A DNA stretch of 64,000 bases from Patiria miniata (Eukaryota; Echinodermata; Asteroidea; Valvatida; Asterinidae), in NCBI RefSeq assembly GCF_015706575.1, contig NW_024037069.1, positions 42,291,553 through 42,355,552 of the forward strand, given 5' to 3'. A program made the position numbers and the translations under genes. Positions 1 to 11,813 of the stretch are shown piece by piece (the first letter of the stretch is position 1; each line of letters opens with the position of its first letter). Below the pieces are notes generated by a model. That model saw only the letters and a list, made by a program, of their open reading frames with translations. It made no database searches and was not told the DNA's origin.

Positions 1-410
1 ATAATTTTAAAGCATCTCGCAACATCTTTAATTTGTTTGCTTGTGACGGGAGGGGGATATAGGCCCTACGCATCGATAGGATTTTAAAACAAAACTAGGG
101 TCAATGCGTTTTGGTTATCGAACCCATACTTTATTTACAATTAGAAGAGTATCTCCAATTGAAATGCACAGATGCACTGTTTTGTTCCTTCAATTTCCTG
201 GCCCTGCAGACAAAATTATTAACAGTCAATAATTTTAACATTTCTGGCATCTGTGTTCCGCTTGTTTTCGAAATCTTTACTGTCTGTTCCACGCAAATAT
301 TTTGGTCCACACCCTGTTCTTTACAACGGACAAGGGTCTCCCTGCCTTTAGGGGATCTTAACATCCCAACTTCTTTCCCCACCATAAGGCCTTTGCATCC
401 ATTTTTTTTT
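1..410. other. Intergenic, no gene seen
   Basis: AT-rich sequence with short open frames on both strands. None begins with a convincing context or shows a recognisable domain. Nothing else is visible here. Confidence 0.5.
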
Positions 411-655
411 TAACTGGATAGCCCATTCAGTGGAATCCAATGGTCTCCCATGGGGCCCAGTAAAGAGAAGACAATGTGGAGAAATTACAGTTTTAGATGT
501 GGGAGGAAAACCCCAGAATAGAACATCCTAAGGAAAACCCAGGGAATCAGGCAGGGACTGAAAACCCAATCCACATATTGGCCCAGGCAGGAATCGAACC
601 CGGGTCACAGCGGTGGAAGGCAAAGAAAGTACCGCTACGCCAACCTGACTCCCCG
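411..655 (-). repeat. tRNA-derived SINE with conserved tail
   Basis: On the minus strand a pol III A box (GGTTGGCGTAGCGG, complement at 632-645) is followed by a B box (GGGTTCGATTCC, complement near 590-601). Downstream is a tail with repeated GGGTTTTCC blocks and TTTTCCTCCCACATCT (complement near 494-509). A tRNA-like head with this kind of tail is the plan of deuterostome SINEs. It contains no open frame of its own. The 3' boundary near 411 is approximate. Confidence 0.7.
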
Positions 656-814
656 ATCCTGGTCTTGTACTTTCCTGCCCCCCCCCCACCCACCTTTTCC
701 CCGCCCCTTCACCGGGTCTCTGTTATCGTGGTACCGTACCTCTCAAAAAAGTACAGCACTCTCATTGTGATATTAGCCATTTAATATCATGTGCCTCGAC
801 AGGCTAATAAGGGA

Positions 815-910
815 CAGCAGCTGTGATTGGCGGACATCGCCATTACGTAGTAGGTAACTTGGTGGGGGCGTGTCAGTGGGCGTGGCCATGCCGGTATTAA
901 AGAGGGCATT
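815..910 (+). promoter_or_regulatory. Promoter-like cluster: CCAAT box and GC boxes
   Basis: A reverse CCAAT box (GATTGG) lies near 826, followed within 60 bp by GGGGGCGTG and GGGCGTGGCC (Sp1/KLF-type GC boxes) and then TATTAAAG near 895. This spacing resembles a TATA-poor metazoan promoter. No open reading frame of quality follows within 2 kb, so it may serve a 5' noncoding exon, a noncoding RNA, or be chance. Confidence 0.3.
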
Positions 911-2880
911 CTGCAAACTACAACAGGCGCATGATACAAGATAATATCAGAATTTGGTAGTTAGGATCATTTCTTCTGTTTTATATTTCATAGTTGAAGC
1001 AAGTGCAGCATCTTGTTTAAATTTCCCCCCGTAAAATTATTCAAATAAGTGACTCAAATTCACGATCGCACGATTGAACTGTCCTATCTCATCTTCCCAC
1101 ATCTTTTTGTTTGATCTACCGCCAAAATCATGATTATAAAAAAAAAATCGTGAACCCCTGAAACTCCCAAGAGCGATAATCGGACCGGTCTGCCCTTACA
1201 GCTTTACCCAGGTCCAGACCCGGACGTACTTTGGTGTGGACCCGATGTTCTTTTTTCGTTCCTCTTTTATTTTCTTGTACACACACATGTCTATTTACTC
1301 GGGCCGCAACAGTCACGCGAACTCGACGGAATTGGGGTACCGGATACCGACGGCTGATGGGTGTCGGGTTCCGCTTTGTGACGATCGTGAAACGCGAGCA
1401 TGTTTTTAAAGAGAAAGCAGTGTCAAACGGTACCGGCATTATCTTGGTGATTAGCGACTTAGTGAGTAATTCGGTTTTAGTTTAAGAAGTGCAGAAAATC
1501 GGGAAAAATCATTTTGAACAGTGAGCTACATTTAATTTGGTTTTGTTCCTTTAACAAGTCTATTTCCAAGTATTGCAGTAATCGATTGGTATTGAAATGA
1601 AGGTTGTGTAAAACCTGAAAGGCATTATTGTACTAATTTATCTCAAAAATTACTGTACTTAATTGTTGGTCGTAAGACTTAATGTTTGATATTTACTCTT
1701 CCGTAAAGACTTCCCATCTCTTTCTCTGGGAGACTTCTTCTTCAACAGCTTGGGATCTTTACATTAAAAAAAAATCCACATTTTAATTGACATCGCAGCC
1801 GGTCATTTTCAAGGTGGGAGATGTTCATAAAACAGCCGTTGATTTTGGGCGTGATTACTCGGCTCTGAGATAGATGGAGGGGTGGTCGATTCTACCTGTG
1901 TGCCGACGTCTGTTTGCGGGGGAAGGTCAATCAGGGCTGGCCCCCGCCTCATCTGCCGTCATAGGTTAGCGCACTAGCTACGCAGTTCCCCATTCGATCA
2001 ACGGGGTCTGAACGGCGCGGAAGTTTGCTGCACCCCACTCGTTCGCGCTCTGGAGCGAGACCAGCTTTCGTGTTATCCCTTTTGTTCGCTTCTCACGCAA
2101 ACCCAGAACTGGGGCCATTGTAATCGGGCCTTTATCGAAACTCTTTTGAAAGAAAACACTGATAAAAAAATTGTTACCTGTTTTATGAGCACAATCAATA
2201 TCGCGTGCGACGCAAAGGTCCTTCGATATTTTTTTTCTTCTTTTTACATAAAGAACGGAGCGTTTTGAAAGAAAAGCAATAAAACATGCCAGAAAGGAGA
2301 AACACAACTGCGTCCTTATTTCGGAAGTGGAGTGAATTCCCGGTGGGAACGATTCGGTGGGCCGTACAAAGCTCCAGGATGTACTGCTGCCACGCGATGT
2401 CATTTCAAACCTATACGGCATGTACATCATTCTCTGCCCTTTGAGTACTCCCTCGATTGTCACATTCTCATGAAGTTTTGTAGGCCTACTTGATTTCCTA
2501 ATCATTTTTTATAAATTACTTTCAGCGTTGAACACTTGTATATAAAAGTTATACGTTTTTAATCTGAACTGTAAATGTTTTATGCTTGGAAAAATCTGTG
2601 TATCTTTTTTAAGTAAAATGTGATATTCCTTTCGTGGTGTATACTCCACAGGGCCAGGGAAACATTAGCAAATGTCAGTTTTATGTACCGTCGGTTCTTC
2701 AAATCATCAAAAGGCTTTTTCATCCTACTCAATCGAAGAACATCTAATTCACAATGTTGCATTTTTGCATCTTGTCTATATAGATTTGTTCCTTTGACTG
2801 TATAACGGGATACTCCAAGCCAGTCATATTGACGCAGATGGCTACCTTTTTTTTTTATTATAATTTGGAAGTTTAACAAA
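911..2880. other. Intergenic, no supported gene
   Basis: Mixed AT-rich sequence. The largest open frame (minus strand, 1978-2505, 175 codons) begins with an ATG but has no recognisable motif and a low-complexity basic composition, so it is not called. A CpG-richer patch lies at about 1970-2110. Confidence 0.45.
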
Positions 2881-2889
2881 GAAATTGAA

Positions 2890-2965
2890 CGGATACAGTG
2901 GGTTTTGAACCTGGGACCTCCGTGTTGCTGTTACGATGCTCTACCAACTGAGCTCATCAGACATC
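2890..2965 (-). repeat. tRNA-like fragment, probably a SINE head
   Basis: The minus strand reads AGCTCAGTTGGTAGAGC (a canonical D-arm/A-box sequence, complement near 2939-2955), followed by CCCAGGTTCAAAACCC as a B-box-like segment. The anticodon and T stems do not pair well and no acceptor stem closes, so this is not an intact tRNA. A degenerate tRNA gene or SINE head is most likely. Confidence 0.5.
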
Positions 2966-3497
2966 ATAAGCATTCTGCCCTTGGGCAGGTTCTTTCATGG
3001 AATTGTTGATCGCCACTTCACTCTATCCTGCAGCCAGGGCCAACTTCTTCACGCGGCTACTGGAAGCTTCTTCAGCTTTTAGTTCATCTAGCACAGATAT
3101 TCGTTTCCTGCCCCTTGGTCTTTTCCTTCAAAACTTCCTTCTGTTTACCTCTCTCGTCAATTCCTTTCCAAGCCAAGTATGCCCCGTCCATGTCTTTCTG
3201 TCTTTTCTTGAGGCACCTGTCTTACTTGTTGTAGAGTTTCTTCATTGCTCCTACATTCCCTCCAGCTTTTAACATCCATCTCCAGGTTCACATCTCGAAG
3301 CTTTCTAGTACATGTAGTTTCTTCTCAGCATGTTCTCATGGTCCAACTGAGCTATCCAGTCCTATAATTGCATAATCAGTTGGTCATCCGACTTTGAAAG
3401 TAGAAATCAAAACGCTTGTTCCTTTTGATGGCAGTGAGGTAGTCATGTCTGGTTCTGATCTCAACACCACTTGTCCTATAGTCACTTCACGTACGTG

Positions 3498-3725
3498 CAG
3501 TGGCGTAGCCACGGGGGGGGGCCGTGGGGGCGACAGCCCCCCCCCCCCATGAAACCTTGGTCCCCCCCCCCAGTCGCCCCCCCCCCCCCACTGAGATTTT
3601 GAGTTTCTAAAAAAAATTATCATTGATCTACATGATGCCCCCCCATGGAATGTTCCAGCCCCCCCCCCCCCCCAGCGCCCCCCCCCCCCCCGGCCCCTAC
3701 TGAAACATTCCTGGCTACGCCACTG
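3498..3725. mobile_element. hAT-type MITE with 8-bp target duplication
   Basis: The element begins CAGTGGCGTAGCCA and ends TGGCTACGCCACTG, a perfect 14-bp inverted repeat. It is flanked on both sides by the 8-bp direct repeat CGTACGTG (3490-3497 and 3726-3733). CAGNGGCG-type termini with 8-bp duplications are characteristic of hAT transposons. The 228-bp interior is almost entirely runs of C or G and encodes nothing, so it is non-autonomous. The perfect duplication suggests a fairly recent insertion. Confidence 0.85.
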
Positions 3726-4423
3726 CGTACGTGTGTCAGCAAACGTTTCTACGTTTCCCCCCACTTGGCAAATCCTCAAATCTTTACAACCATGGACTTG
3801 CACTGAGAATGGATGCAAACAACTGTTTTACCTTTCCTTTCTTTGTAATGCATTTTGTTCTTGGAAATGTCCTAATTGTATATCATGCAAGACGCGTATT
3901 CATTGAGAAACGCATGGGAAACTCAGTGCGTATAGCAAAATTAAGTACGACAGGTAAACATCAACTGTGAACCAGCCTTTAATATATCGCACTACACTTT
4001 GGCAAGTAACCTGAAGCATATGTTTTCTGTGACTGGGTAATGTCTGTACTTAAAGCAGTTCTGGTTTTCCTTTAGTTTGGACTTTCCTGCATTGAGCAAA
4101 TTTGCATTTGACATGAAAAGACATTCATCTACTTGTGTGTTACAAAGCGGAATTTGATTCCGTCGAAAACCGGAATATGGTGGCCATTGTGCCGTAACAC
4201 ACTTCAGTTCGAACTAAACTGAATTGGTTATCTTGAGTTTTCAAATCGCGAGAGGGCGGCATATCATCATAAGGACTTAGTATAAGCACGGAATACTATT
4301 ATCTGAAACTTGTCAAAAATTGAAGAAATGCATTGATACGAAATGCTATATAATGGTCTATTGTTACTGATACCCAGTTTCAAGTTTCATTTCTAATTTA
4401 TTCGTCGAAATGTTCTCATGAGC

Positions 4424-4690
4424 AGTGTTCTGGTGAAGTCCATCGCAAGTCCTCACAAATCCACACCAGTCCATCACAAGTCCTCACAAATCCACACCAG
4501 CCCTCACAAATCCACACCAGCCCTCACAAGTCCATCACCAGTCCCCGCAAGTCCATCACCAGTCCTCACAAGTCCGTCACCAGTCCTCACCAGTCCCCAT
4601 AAGTCCATCACCATTCCTCACAAGTCCATCACAAGTCCTCACAAGTCCATCACAAGTCCTTCAGTCTCAAGTCAAGTCACAAGCTATTCA
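4424..4690 (+). repeat. CAAGTCC-type minisatellite
   Basis: Irregular tandem copies of units such as AGTCCATCACAAGTCCTCAC, alternating CAAGTCC, CCAGTCC and AAATCC. It ends beside GTAACAAAGGCATTCC at about 4698-4713. A related array at 44.95-45.57 kb (opposite strand) ends beside the same flank, so the array appears to be part of a mobile element. The continuous open frame through it is a product of the repeat. Confidence 0.8.
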
Positions 4691-4744
4691 AATGAATTGT
4701 AACAAAGGCATTCCTTTGTTATTGTTAACTTCTTGGTAAAATAG

Positions 4745-4912
4745 AGGAACTTTTCGGGCAACACCATGTTAAACTCTTCTTGGAAGAAGTGTGGTTCTGA
4801 AAAGAACCGGTTGGTTGAGTGTAGTATAACTCGACGTTTCGGACAGTGTGCTCTGTCCGTCCTCAGGAGGGTGAGGACGGACAGAGCACACTGTCCGAAA
4901 CGTCGAGTTCTC
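4745..4912. mobile_element. Penelope-like terminal fragment in inverted pair
   Basis: A near-perfect palindrome (4828-4909) is built from two opposed copies of ACGGACAGAGCACACTGTCC...GAAACGTCGAGTT. The left part also carries CTTGGAAGAAGTGTGGTTCTG, which recurs in the second copy at 6.9-7.0 kb. The stem flanked by GAGGA and GAAACGTC resembles the hammerhead-like termini known from Penelope-like elements. No reverse transcriptase is present here. The family assignment is tentative. Confidence 0.45.
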
Positions 4913-6915
4913 GTTCTCGTTCTCGTTCTCAAAAATCTCTCATGTTTTCTTTCTCATTTAAATCTTTGTCTGGCCTGTCAGTTTCTCAAAATTTGATTTG
5001 GCTTTATGTATACTCCTCCCCCTCCCCCCCCCCCCGGCTTTCACATTGCCGTCAAATATCGCGTGATGTTATAATAACATAATGTCCTTCAATACAAATG
5101 GAATGTTTAAAAAGGGGAATACCCCTTTTCCCGAAAAAAAAAGTTTACAAGCCCGAGGTTTGGACTGGGGGATTCTGTACGGGTGACCGAGTTTAGTTCT
5201 CCCAGCCCCGCTAAGCTTCCGAGCCTATTCACGGTAGGGGGATGCGGTTCGGTTGTTCAACCTGCAGACGGCGACAAGGATCGCAATAGTGCGCGAAAGC
5301 GGCCCATTGTGTTCTTCTCACGCAATCGGGTGCGCGTTGCACGCAGAACTCTTCCCCTCTCACGGAAACTCGCGCTTGTTCTATTGTCATTCAGCCTCGC
5401 TCCGTTTTGACTGTATGACCGGCTCGATTCCATCCAGCATCCCGGAATCAAACAAAAAAATTATAGTGGTAAGCTCTGTTTTTTGAAGTGTTTGGCGGGA
5501 GAATTCTAGTGGTCTACGTGCGTGCGGGAACTGTAACCATATTCACTGGAGATTTTCGATCGCGTGCGAAGAGACTGATACGGGAACGATTAGCAAACAG
5601 TATGGTTGCGATTTAGGTGAACGGATCGTGAAATCATCGCGTGCTCGGTCAACGAACGAGCTTAGCTTATTCCTTAATATCGAAGCTAAGAGCACGAGGC
5701 CATATTTTGTATTGGTACAGATTCCACTAAAATGATACTTATTGGTTTCAGTGCATTTTATTATTAATTATGATATTGTAATTTAACGCGGAAAAGATTT
5801 GGATAAATTTTGATGCCGTACATAGTTTTGTTTATATGGAATATATTTCTTTGTTTTTAGGTTCCGGTTTTTTTTACTTGCCCTGTATGCATACATTTTT
5901 TTCTAAGCATAATAGTATTAATGCCGGTTTAATAACAATTGCGAACACTAAAATCCTTCCCTTTGACGTTTTCAATTGATAGTTTTGTTTGTCTTATTTA
6001 AAGAAAGAATCAGAATTTATCACGCGCTCGCAATCTGTTACCCGGCACTTTATATTCTATAATGAGTCGCCGCGACACTTGCCGATAAGACACACTATCA
6101 GATATCACACCACCGCTGCCCTTCCAACCCTCTCCAACAAAACCTACTTAGATCGGGGTTTCCATTGTAAATATCGAACTGAAAATGTATTAATTTTTGT
6201 ATTGAGTAATGGAGCTAATACCTTTTAAACCACGACAAATTTATCAGAAACTAGAAAGCACTCAGAGAGCGCAAACCTCCGCCAAGGCTAAACAATTCCC
6301 CGCCATATTATCGGCACACCAAAAAGAAATACTCGCATAAATGGTGAAGAATGATTTTTAAAAACCTGGATCCAGACCCAGATCCGGATCACTTCCAAAA
6401 TCCAAGCGATTTTTTTGTACTTGTACCAAGGACCACCCCTAAGAAAAGAATTTCATGCAAATCCGTCCACAAGTTTTTGAGTTATCTTGTTAACAGAAAA
6501 AAACAACCAACCAACCAACAAAATCCGATGAAAACATAACCCTCTTAATTAGGGGAGGTAAATATCGGGTGCATATAGCGAAACATGACGCACAGTGGCG
6601 ACAGAAGATATCGTTAAACTTTTGGCTTGTTATGGACGTGTTTATCCAATAAGCATTGGGACATTAATTTTGAGGTTTATACACAGAACATATTGAAATC
6701 CTTGTATACTGAATATTATTCAAATGATTTAAAAGTTCATTTTGACTATCTCTGGTTTATTTGAGTGAACTTGATGCAACTCGCACTCTTTGAGGTTTGT
6801 TAAATCGCAGCATAGACGTGTAATGGGCCCTCTTTGTAAATAATCTCAATATTGTTTCAAGGTTTGTACCAATGATTGCAGACCAGTAAATAAACTGGTC
6901 ATGCACTTCTCATCA
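4913..6915. other. Intergenic, no supported gene
   Basis: Contains a CTCGTT microsatellite-like run (about 4908-4930), a poly-C run (about 5020-5035), and a CpG-richer patch at 5170-5420. That patch is open in several frames on both strands, which looks compositional rather than coding. The rest is AT-rich with nothing recognisable. Confidence 0.45.
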
Positions 6916-7040
6916 CTCATCCTCCTGAGGACGGACAGAGCACACTGTCCGAAACGTCGAGTTCTACACTCAACCAACCGGTTCTTTTCAGAGCCACACT
7001 TTTTCCAGGAAGAGATTTCTTTCCACATGGTGTTACCCGC
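6916..7040 (+). mobile_element. Penelope-like terminal fragment, single orientation
   Basis: This second copy of the 4.75-4.91 kb sequence reads CTGAGGA (6925-6931), a stem GGACAG/CTGTCC with a six-base loop, then GAAACGTC (6951-6958). It continues into CAACCAACCGGTTCTTTTC, as in the first copy. The order CUGANGA - stem - GAAA resembles a hammerhead ribozyme core, with one extra C after the A. Self-cleavage is not shown by sequence alone. Confidence 0.45.
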
Positions 7041-8565
7041 AATTTTTCCTATTTTATCTCATCCGCCATGCAAAGCTTCAAGTCATATATGAATAAACTG
7101 CATTAGACCCCAGTGATAAATACGCCCACTTCCGAAAACTCTCCAAGGTGTTTGAGACACACATCAAATTAAAGCTTATTTCCTCATCTTTCATTCTCTA
7201 TCAATTTTGGGGATTAAGCAATGACTTTTGGGAGAAAATTCCATCCAAAGATGATCACCCCTAAAAGTATAGTCCTGTAGCCCATCGCCATTTTGAAAAC
7301 TGATGCTTGCGCTCCATTTCAAAATAGAGCAATAATGTAGGGCCCAATTTCATCTGATTTTCACAGAAATACGAGCTCACAGTCCTGTGCATGGCTTCCA
7401 CCCTTCTTTTATATTTTTACAAACCCTCAAGTTCATGGCCCAAAAAAAGATCAATATCAAACAAATTGAGGGTATGCAAATCGTAATTTGGCCGGCGTTG
7501 GCAATTTCGGGCCCATCTACTGGCCTGCAACCATATTTTGGTCTTTCAATAATCAGTTAACGATAATAAGAAGGTGTCGTTTTTTTCATACAGAGGAAAC
7601 GCCGATGGAGAACATGGTCAAGCCAATGTTAAGATTCAAACACGATCGAAAATTGCTTCTTCGTGAATAAGGTCTATAGTTTGGGCGCATTGTAGGTCCT
7701 AATCTTGCTCCTCAATCTTCTCCCCAGAATCTGACCCAATTTCCTCCGTGCCCCGGTCGCGTGTCCCTATCATTTGCCCAGATAAAAACCGCCGCTTGTC
7801 AAGTGCCTCCACCAATCTCGCCACTCGAACGCTGTTGATTTACCCCGTTTTAATCATGCACACATCAGGAACCTCTAACAAAAGGAAGTCCCCGGACTTT
7901 TTGTATTTCCGAGATGATTATATTCATCTCTCCTTCTCTCTCTCGGGCAACCTGGATGGTTCGATCTATCGGCTAAAGTACACGCGGAAATTGATTGTAC
8001 GCACAGGCAGATCGATCGAAGAGATTGTCCGATACAAGTGGCTCGTCTCAGAACGGTACCGCGGCGTGTATGATGGGAATCGGCTCATTCGGCCATTCTC
8101 ACCACAGGATCACTTATCTGTCTTTTTTTGTCGTTATTTATATTGAGACAAATACTAAGAACACTTAAAACTCCATGGTCTAACTAGGCGCCACTAAAGG
8201 GGCGTGTCGTCATTTTAGTTCCGAATTTCCCACGAGTGGGGATTTATGTTTCACCATCCATACAGTTTCTGACTACTTCTATCCCAGATCTTGCACTTAG
8301 ACCTCCCTCTCTAGTTCCCAAACTTAACCGCAATTAACATGTAGTTTTCCTAATCGAGTGTGCTGCCTGTAGTTATTTAACACTTACTCAGTGTATGGCG
8401 TCTCCAGCAATTGAGAGGGGTATTACTTGCTGCCCCCCCCCCCCCCCGTCTGCATTTTGGGTTTCAATACGGTTCACACGTCGATACAGTAAAATCTTAA
8501 TTTTGCCCCCCCCCCCCCTTCGGCATAAAAAGCTGGATTCGCCCCTGCACTTACTCAATCTTTAC
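7041..8565. other. Intergenic with one weak ORF
   Basis: AT-rich, with poly-C runs near 8434 and 8508. A weak open frame (7748-8146) is listed separately. Nothing else recognisable. Confidence 0.45.
7748..8146 (+). CDS. Weak ORF, hypothetical
   Basis: An open frame of 132 codons, with its first in-frame ATG at about 7856. The ATG-initiated part reads MHTSGTSNKRKSPDFLYF... and is rich in R, K, Y and S. I recognise no domain, signal peptide or membrane segment. The base composition is less AT-rich than the flanks. It has no clear splice sites and no known neighbour relation. It is reported only because its length and composition stand out locally; chance is quite possible. Confidence 0.15.
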   Translation: MPRSRVPIICPDKNRRLSSASTNLATRTLLIYPVLIMHTSGTSNKRKSPDFLYFRDDYIHLSFSLSGNLDGSIYRLKYTRKLIVRTGRSIEEIVRYKWLVSERYRGVYDGNRLIRPFSPQDHLSVFFCRYLY

Positions 8566-9150
8566 TTAAAGGGCACATGACATGAATCTTACTTGGGAAT
8601 GATAATTTTGTGCAACTTCCTACTCCTCTTAAATGTATGAAGTCTATTTGACACCCCTTTTTGGTTAATTTTATCGAAAAGTGCACTTTTTAAACATCTT
8701 AAATGGTCCATGCTTTTCCTGACAAATGAGGACGCTGTTGCTTTGATGTCATTTAAGGAAGACACTGTTCAGTTGAGTGGTTTTCTGTTAAAATTGTGAA
8801 CCCAATATTTGCTCATTGAAACATTTTTTGAGAAAACTTTGCTCATCGGCTTACTGTCATGTACCGAAACAACAAAGAATCACGAAAGGAAAGAACATTT
8901 ACTACAGCAAAATATCCGACATTCTGGCAAATTTTGGTGCCGAAATAGCTGTAACAATGAGGTTTCTGCCTGAAATGACATCGCAATTTTGCTCATGAAT
9001 ATGGAAATTCGCATTAGCATAAAAAAACCCAAATAGGCACCAAAATGCCCTTAAAATGGCAAAATGAAAATTGAAAATGAGGTTAAATGAGACACAAAGG
9101 TACATTTTCAATGATTCCATTAAAACAATTACTTTACATGGGCCCTTTAA
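8566..9150. mobile_element. TTAA-flanked MITE, family K1, copy 1
   Basis: Termini AGGGCACATG (from 8570) and CATGGGCCCT (to 9146) form an imperfect inverted repeat, and the tetranucleotide TTAA lies at both ends (8566-8569, 9147-9150). TTAA duplication points to piggyBac or Kolobok-type transposases. The interior matches a second copy in reverse orientation at 19.86-20.37 kb, for example around TTTTGCTCATGAATATG. No transposase is encoded. Confidence 0.7.
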
Positions 9151-11492
9151 TAAGTCACTGCACCAAAGCCTAATCTGCTTAGAAAAAAATCTACTCTGCA
9201 GCAAAAGTAACAAATTTAATAGGTTTTGGTAGCAAAAGAAATTAGTTGGCAACGTCACAAGATATCTTTGCTTCTTTGTTTTGGTTAACAGGATTTGGGG
9301 AAATAAGAAGTTCTGTGAACTCAAGATGAGAGTACGCTAGTACGATCAGGTGAGTTTGAATTCTCATTCATTGATGTACACAAACATTGCCGAAATCTTC
9401 CCACAATCTCCCCACCCCTTGGATAGTTCTTCAGCTCAATTTAAAGTACAGATATTTAACCGAGCCCTTTCGCACAACTTAACTGTTAGGAGACACAAGA
9501 CATTTTCAGAGAAACAAAGAGGGCGGTAGTGAAAAATTACAGGCGCCAGCGTAGTAATAATACCATTTATTTCTGAAGCTTCGATTTCGTCACCGACTTC
9601 GACTTCCTTTATAGCTTCAATTTTGCCCTTTCTTAATCGAAGAGCTTGTCAAAAGTCTTGATACTTGGACCCAATGGTAGCAGTGCACAAGTTTGAATTC
9701 GAATGAAATAAACTGGGTCAGAAAGTTCAATCAATTTGGATAACATTGAATTCGAATAAAACCGCATGAGGCTGAAGCCGATATCGGAGGCTAAGCCGAC
9801 ATTTAGAAAATGACGACATGGTGGATCCAGAGCAGTACAGTATAGCCTAGTCTCAAGTCAAACAACATTGGGTAATAAACATGCGAGAGGCTGTGAATTC
9901 AAATTGTGTAGATCTGCAACAATTCAAGTTACAATACAATTGAATTTTGTCGCTTTCCTATACAGTGCTAAACTTCTGTTAGAAACCCATCGATCTTTTC
10001 GATCTTTTATATCTGTATTTCGAAGCTTCTTTTAGCAAACAAAAGTTACTTACAATTTGTACATGTTCGACAAACCGAGAATAGGCCCTGCTATAGCTGC
10101 TACTACATGTGTATCTTTTCATCAAGACATTTTCGGTAAAGTACTTAGCAACACTGAAATTGTATACACGGGTTAACGTAATGGCTGATTATGGCCTCAA
10201 ACATACATGTTTGTAGCCTCAAATTTCCTATGTTTATGTCTAAACTTTTTTTCATAAAAACGAAAAAAAACCTTAAAATTGGGACAATTAAGTAGTGAGA
10301 AAACCATAACTTTTTTGTCATTACGTATTGTAAAGCTAAATGCTTCTGCAGAGAGACCACGTTGTACTGTTGGGGTTTTTTCATTGTGGCAACGGATTCC
10401 ATGGTCTCCTGATTGCCGAAGGAAGTTTTTCTTGTTGTTTTTTTCAAGGCACTCTTGGTCTTTCACCAACCCGTAAAAGAATCACAAATGCCCTCAAGAA
10501 AGGGAACGAGAGGGACGTGAGGACTATAATCTATTCTATCCCTTGTGAGCGTTTCCATTCTTGGACTAAAACCCGAATCCCGAAATATAACTGTGCCTGA
10601 CAAAGGCCGTGATTCTTTGGACGAGTAGCGGGCGAAGACGGACTTTGTTACCGGGGGATGGCCCCACAATGCCCGCCTGTCTAAGCTCGCTTTTGTGCCC
10701 TTTCACGTGGGTGATGTTAACGGCGGAAATCATACGGCTTCCGAGTGTACATCCGAGTATTGGGAATCAGGTTTCAGCTTAAACTTTCGATTTAAAATTG
10801 AGACCTGCTGTCTGTGAATAAAGTTTCAAACCATTCTACGGCATTGCTGCGGGCCTTTGTGGGTTAAAAATGTTAGTTCCGTATCGGTGGAGTTGTGAAT
10901 TCAGGGAAATGTGTTGGCATAATAATTGGCAAAATATTCTTACCATAAATATGCTTTCAAAGCTTGTGCATGCGTGTGTGTCAATGATCGTCAAAGAGTT
11001 ATAAGTGGATAAGGGTAATCATTAAACTTTCCAATGAAAGAACCACGTCGTAGACTAAACTGCGTATTTTCAGGAAAACTATTAAAATTTCAGTTCTTCA
11101 CTGTAGACAATTCTTCAGAGTGCAAAAAACAAAAATGCATGTCGTAACTCTACCATCGTTTCTGCAATTTCTCGCTACATATGGCGTAGATTGAACTATT
11201 AACTGCCGTGTGACCATCACTAGACATGTCAACCCTCCTGGACCCTTCAAACTCCATCATGAGGTTTTTGGAGGATTTTTGTAGGAAGGCAGGTCCCACT
11301 TTGCACGGGGTTTGAAGCCACTTGAAAGCGTAATTAAAGGCTATTATTATGTGCCGTTGGATTCCTGCAAAGTGGTTGGTTTTGGTAGATTCGGGAAGAT
11401 TTCTAGCAAAAGCGCCTTGAGATCAATGACCATCAAAAGGCTAGCTTATGGTGTGGGAGGGTAGGCCCTTCCCTGTGTTCTTGATGTTTTAG
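9151..11492. other. Intergenic, no supported gene
   Basis: Overlapping short open frames at 10145-10670 occur on both strands, with no recognisable product. The remainder is AT-rich and featureless by eye. Confidence 0.45.
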
Positions 11493-11711
11493 GTGTTGAT
11501 GTGTGATTTGAAGACGGAAGACGGGTCGGTAACCCTTTCGTTCTTTGGGAATCAACCGCGGAAACATGTACAAATGTTGTCAATTCACATGGGAGTGGAC
11601 CAGCCTACAGCCAAGCCGGGCAAAGACACAATCCTCAATGTTCTCGGCAAAACGATTACGGTGATCGTCAGACAAACGCGAGGACACCTCCCCTCTGTTG
11701 GGGATAAACAG
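11493..11711 (+). CDS. Candidate internal exon, unknown gene
   Basis: A pyrimidine-rich tract ending TTTTAG (to 11492) precedes an open frame reading VLMCDLKTEDGSVTLSFFGN and on to ...LPSVGDKQ, with a possible CAG|GTTTTG donor at 11711. The translation has balanced amino-acid use and alternating hydrophobic beta-strand-like stretches. It could belong to an OB-fold or similar beta domain, but I do not recognise a family. The donor is weak, and the frame stays open to 11813. No partner exon was identified, so the gene and its 5' and 3' ends are unknown. Confidence 0.3.
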
Positions 11712-11813
11712 GTTTTGTTAGTGGGGCTTTGCAAGCCTTTGTTTGTCCACCCCTTTCTCCCCCATTCAGCCGTTGCGCTAATACAGATGCATATGTTTGA
11801 GGAGCATTGTTGA

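Noticed and set aside
1978-2505. 175-codon minus-strand open frame
   Set aside because: The longest frame outside the P450, but with no recognisable motif, low-complexity basic stretches and no splice or homology support. Length alone is not enough.
5170-5420. Coding gene in a CpG-rich patch with several open frames
   Set aside because: Frames on both strands are open at once and none shows a motif, consistent with composition only.
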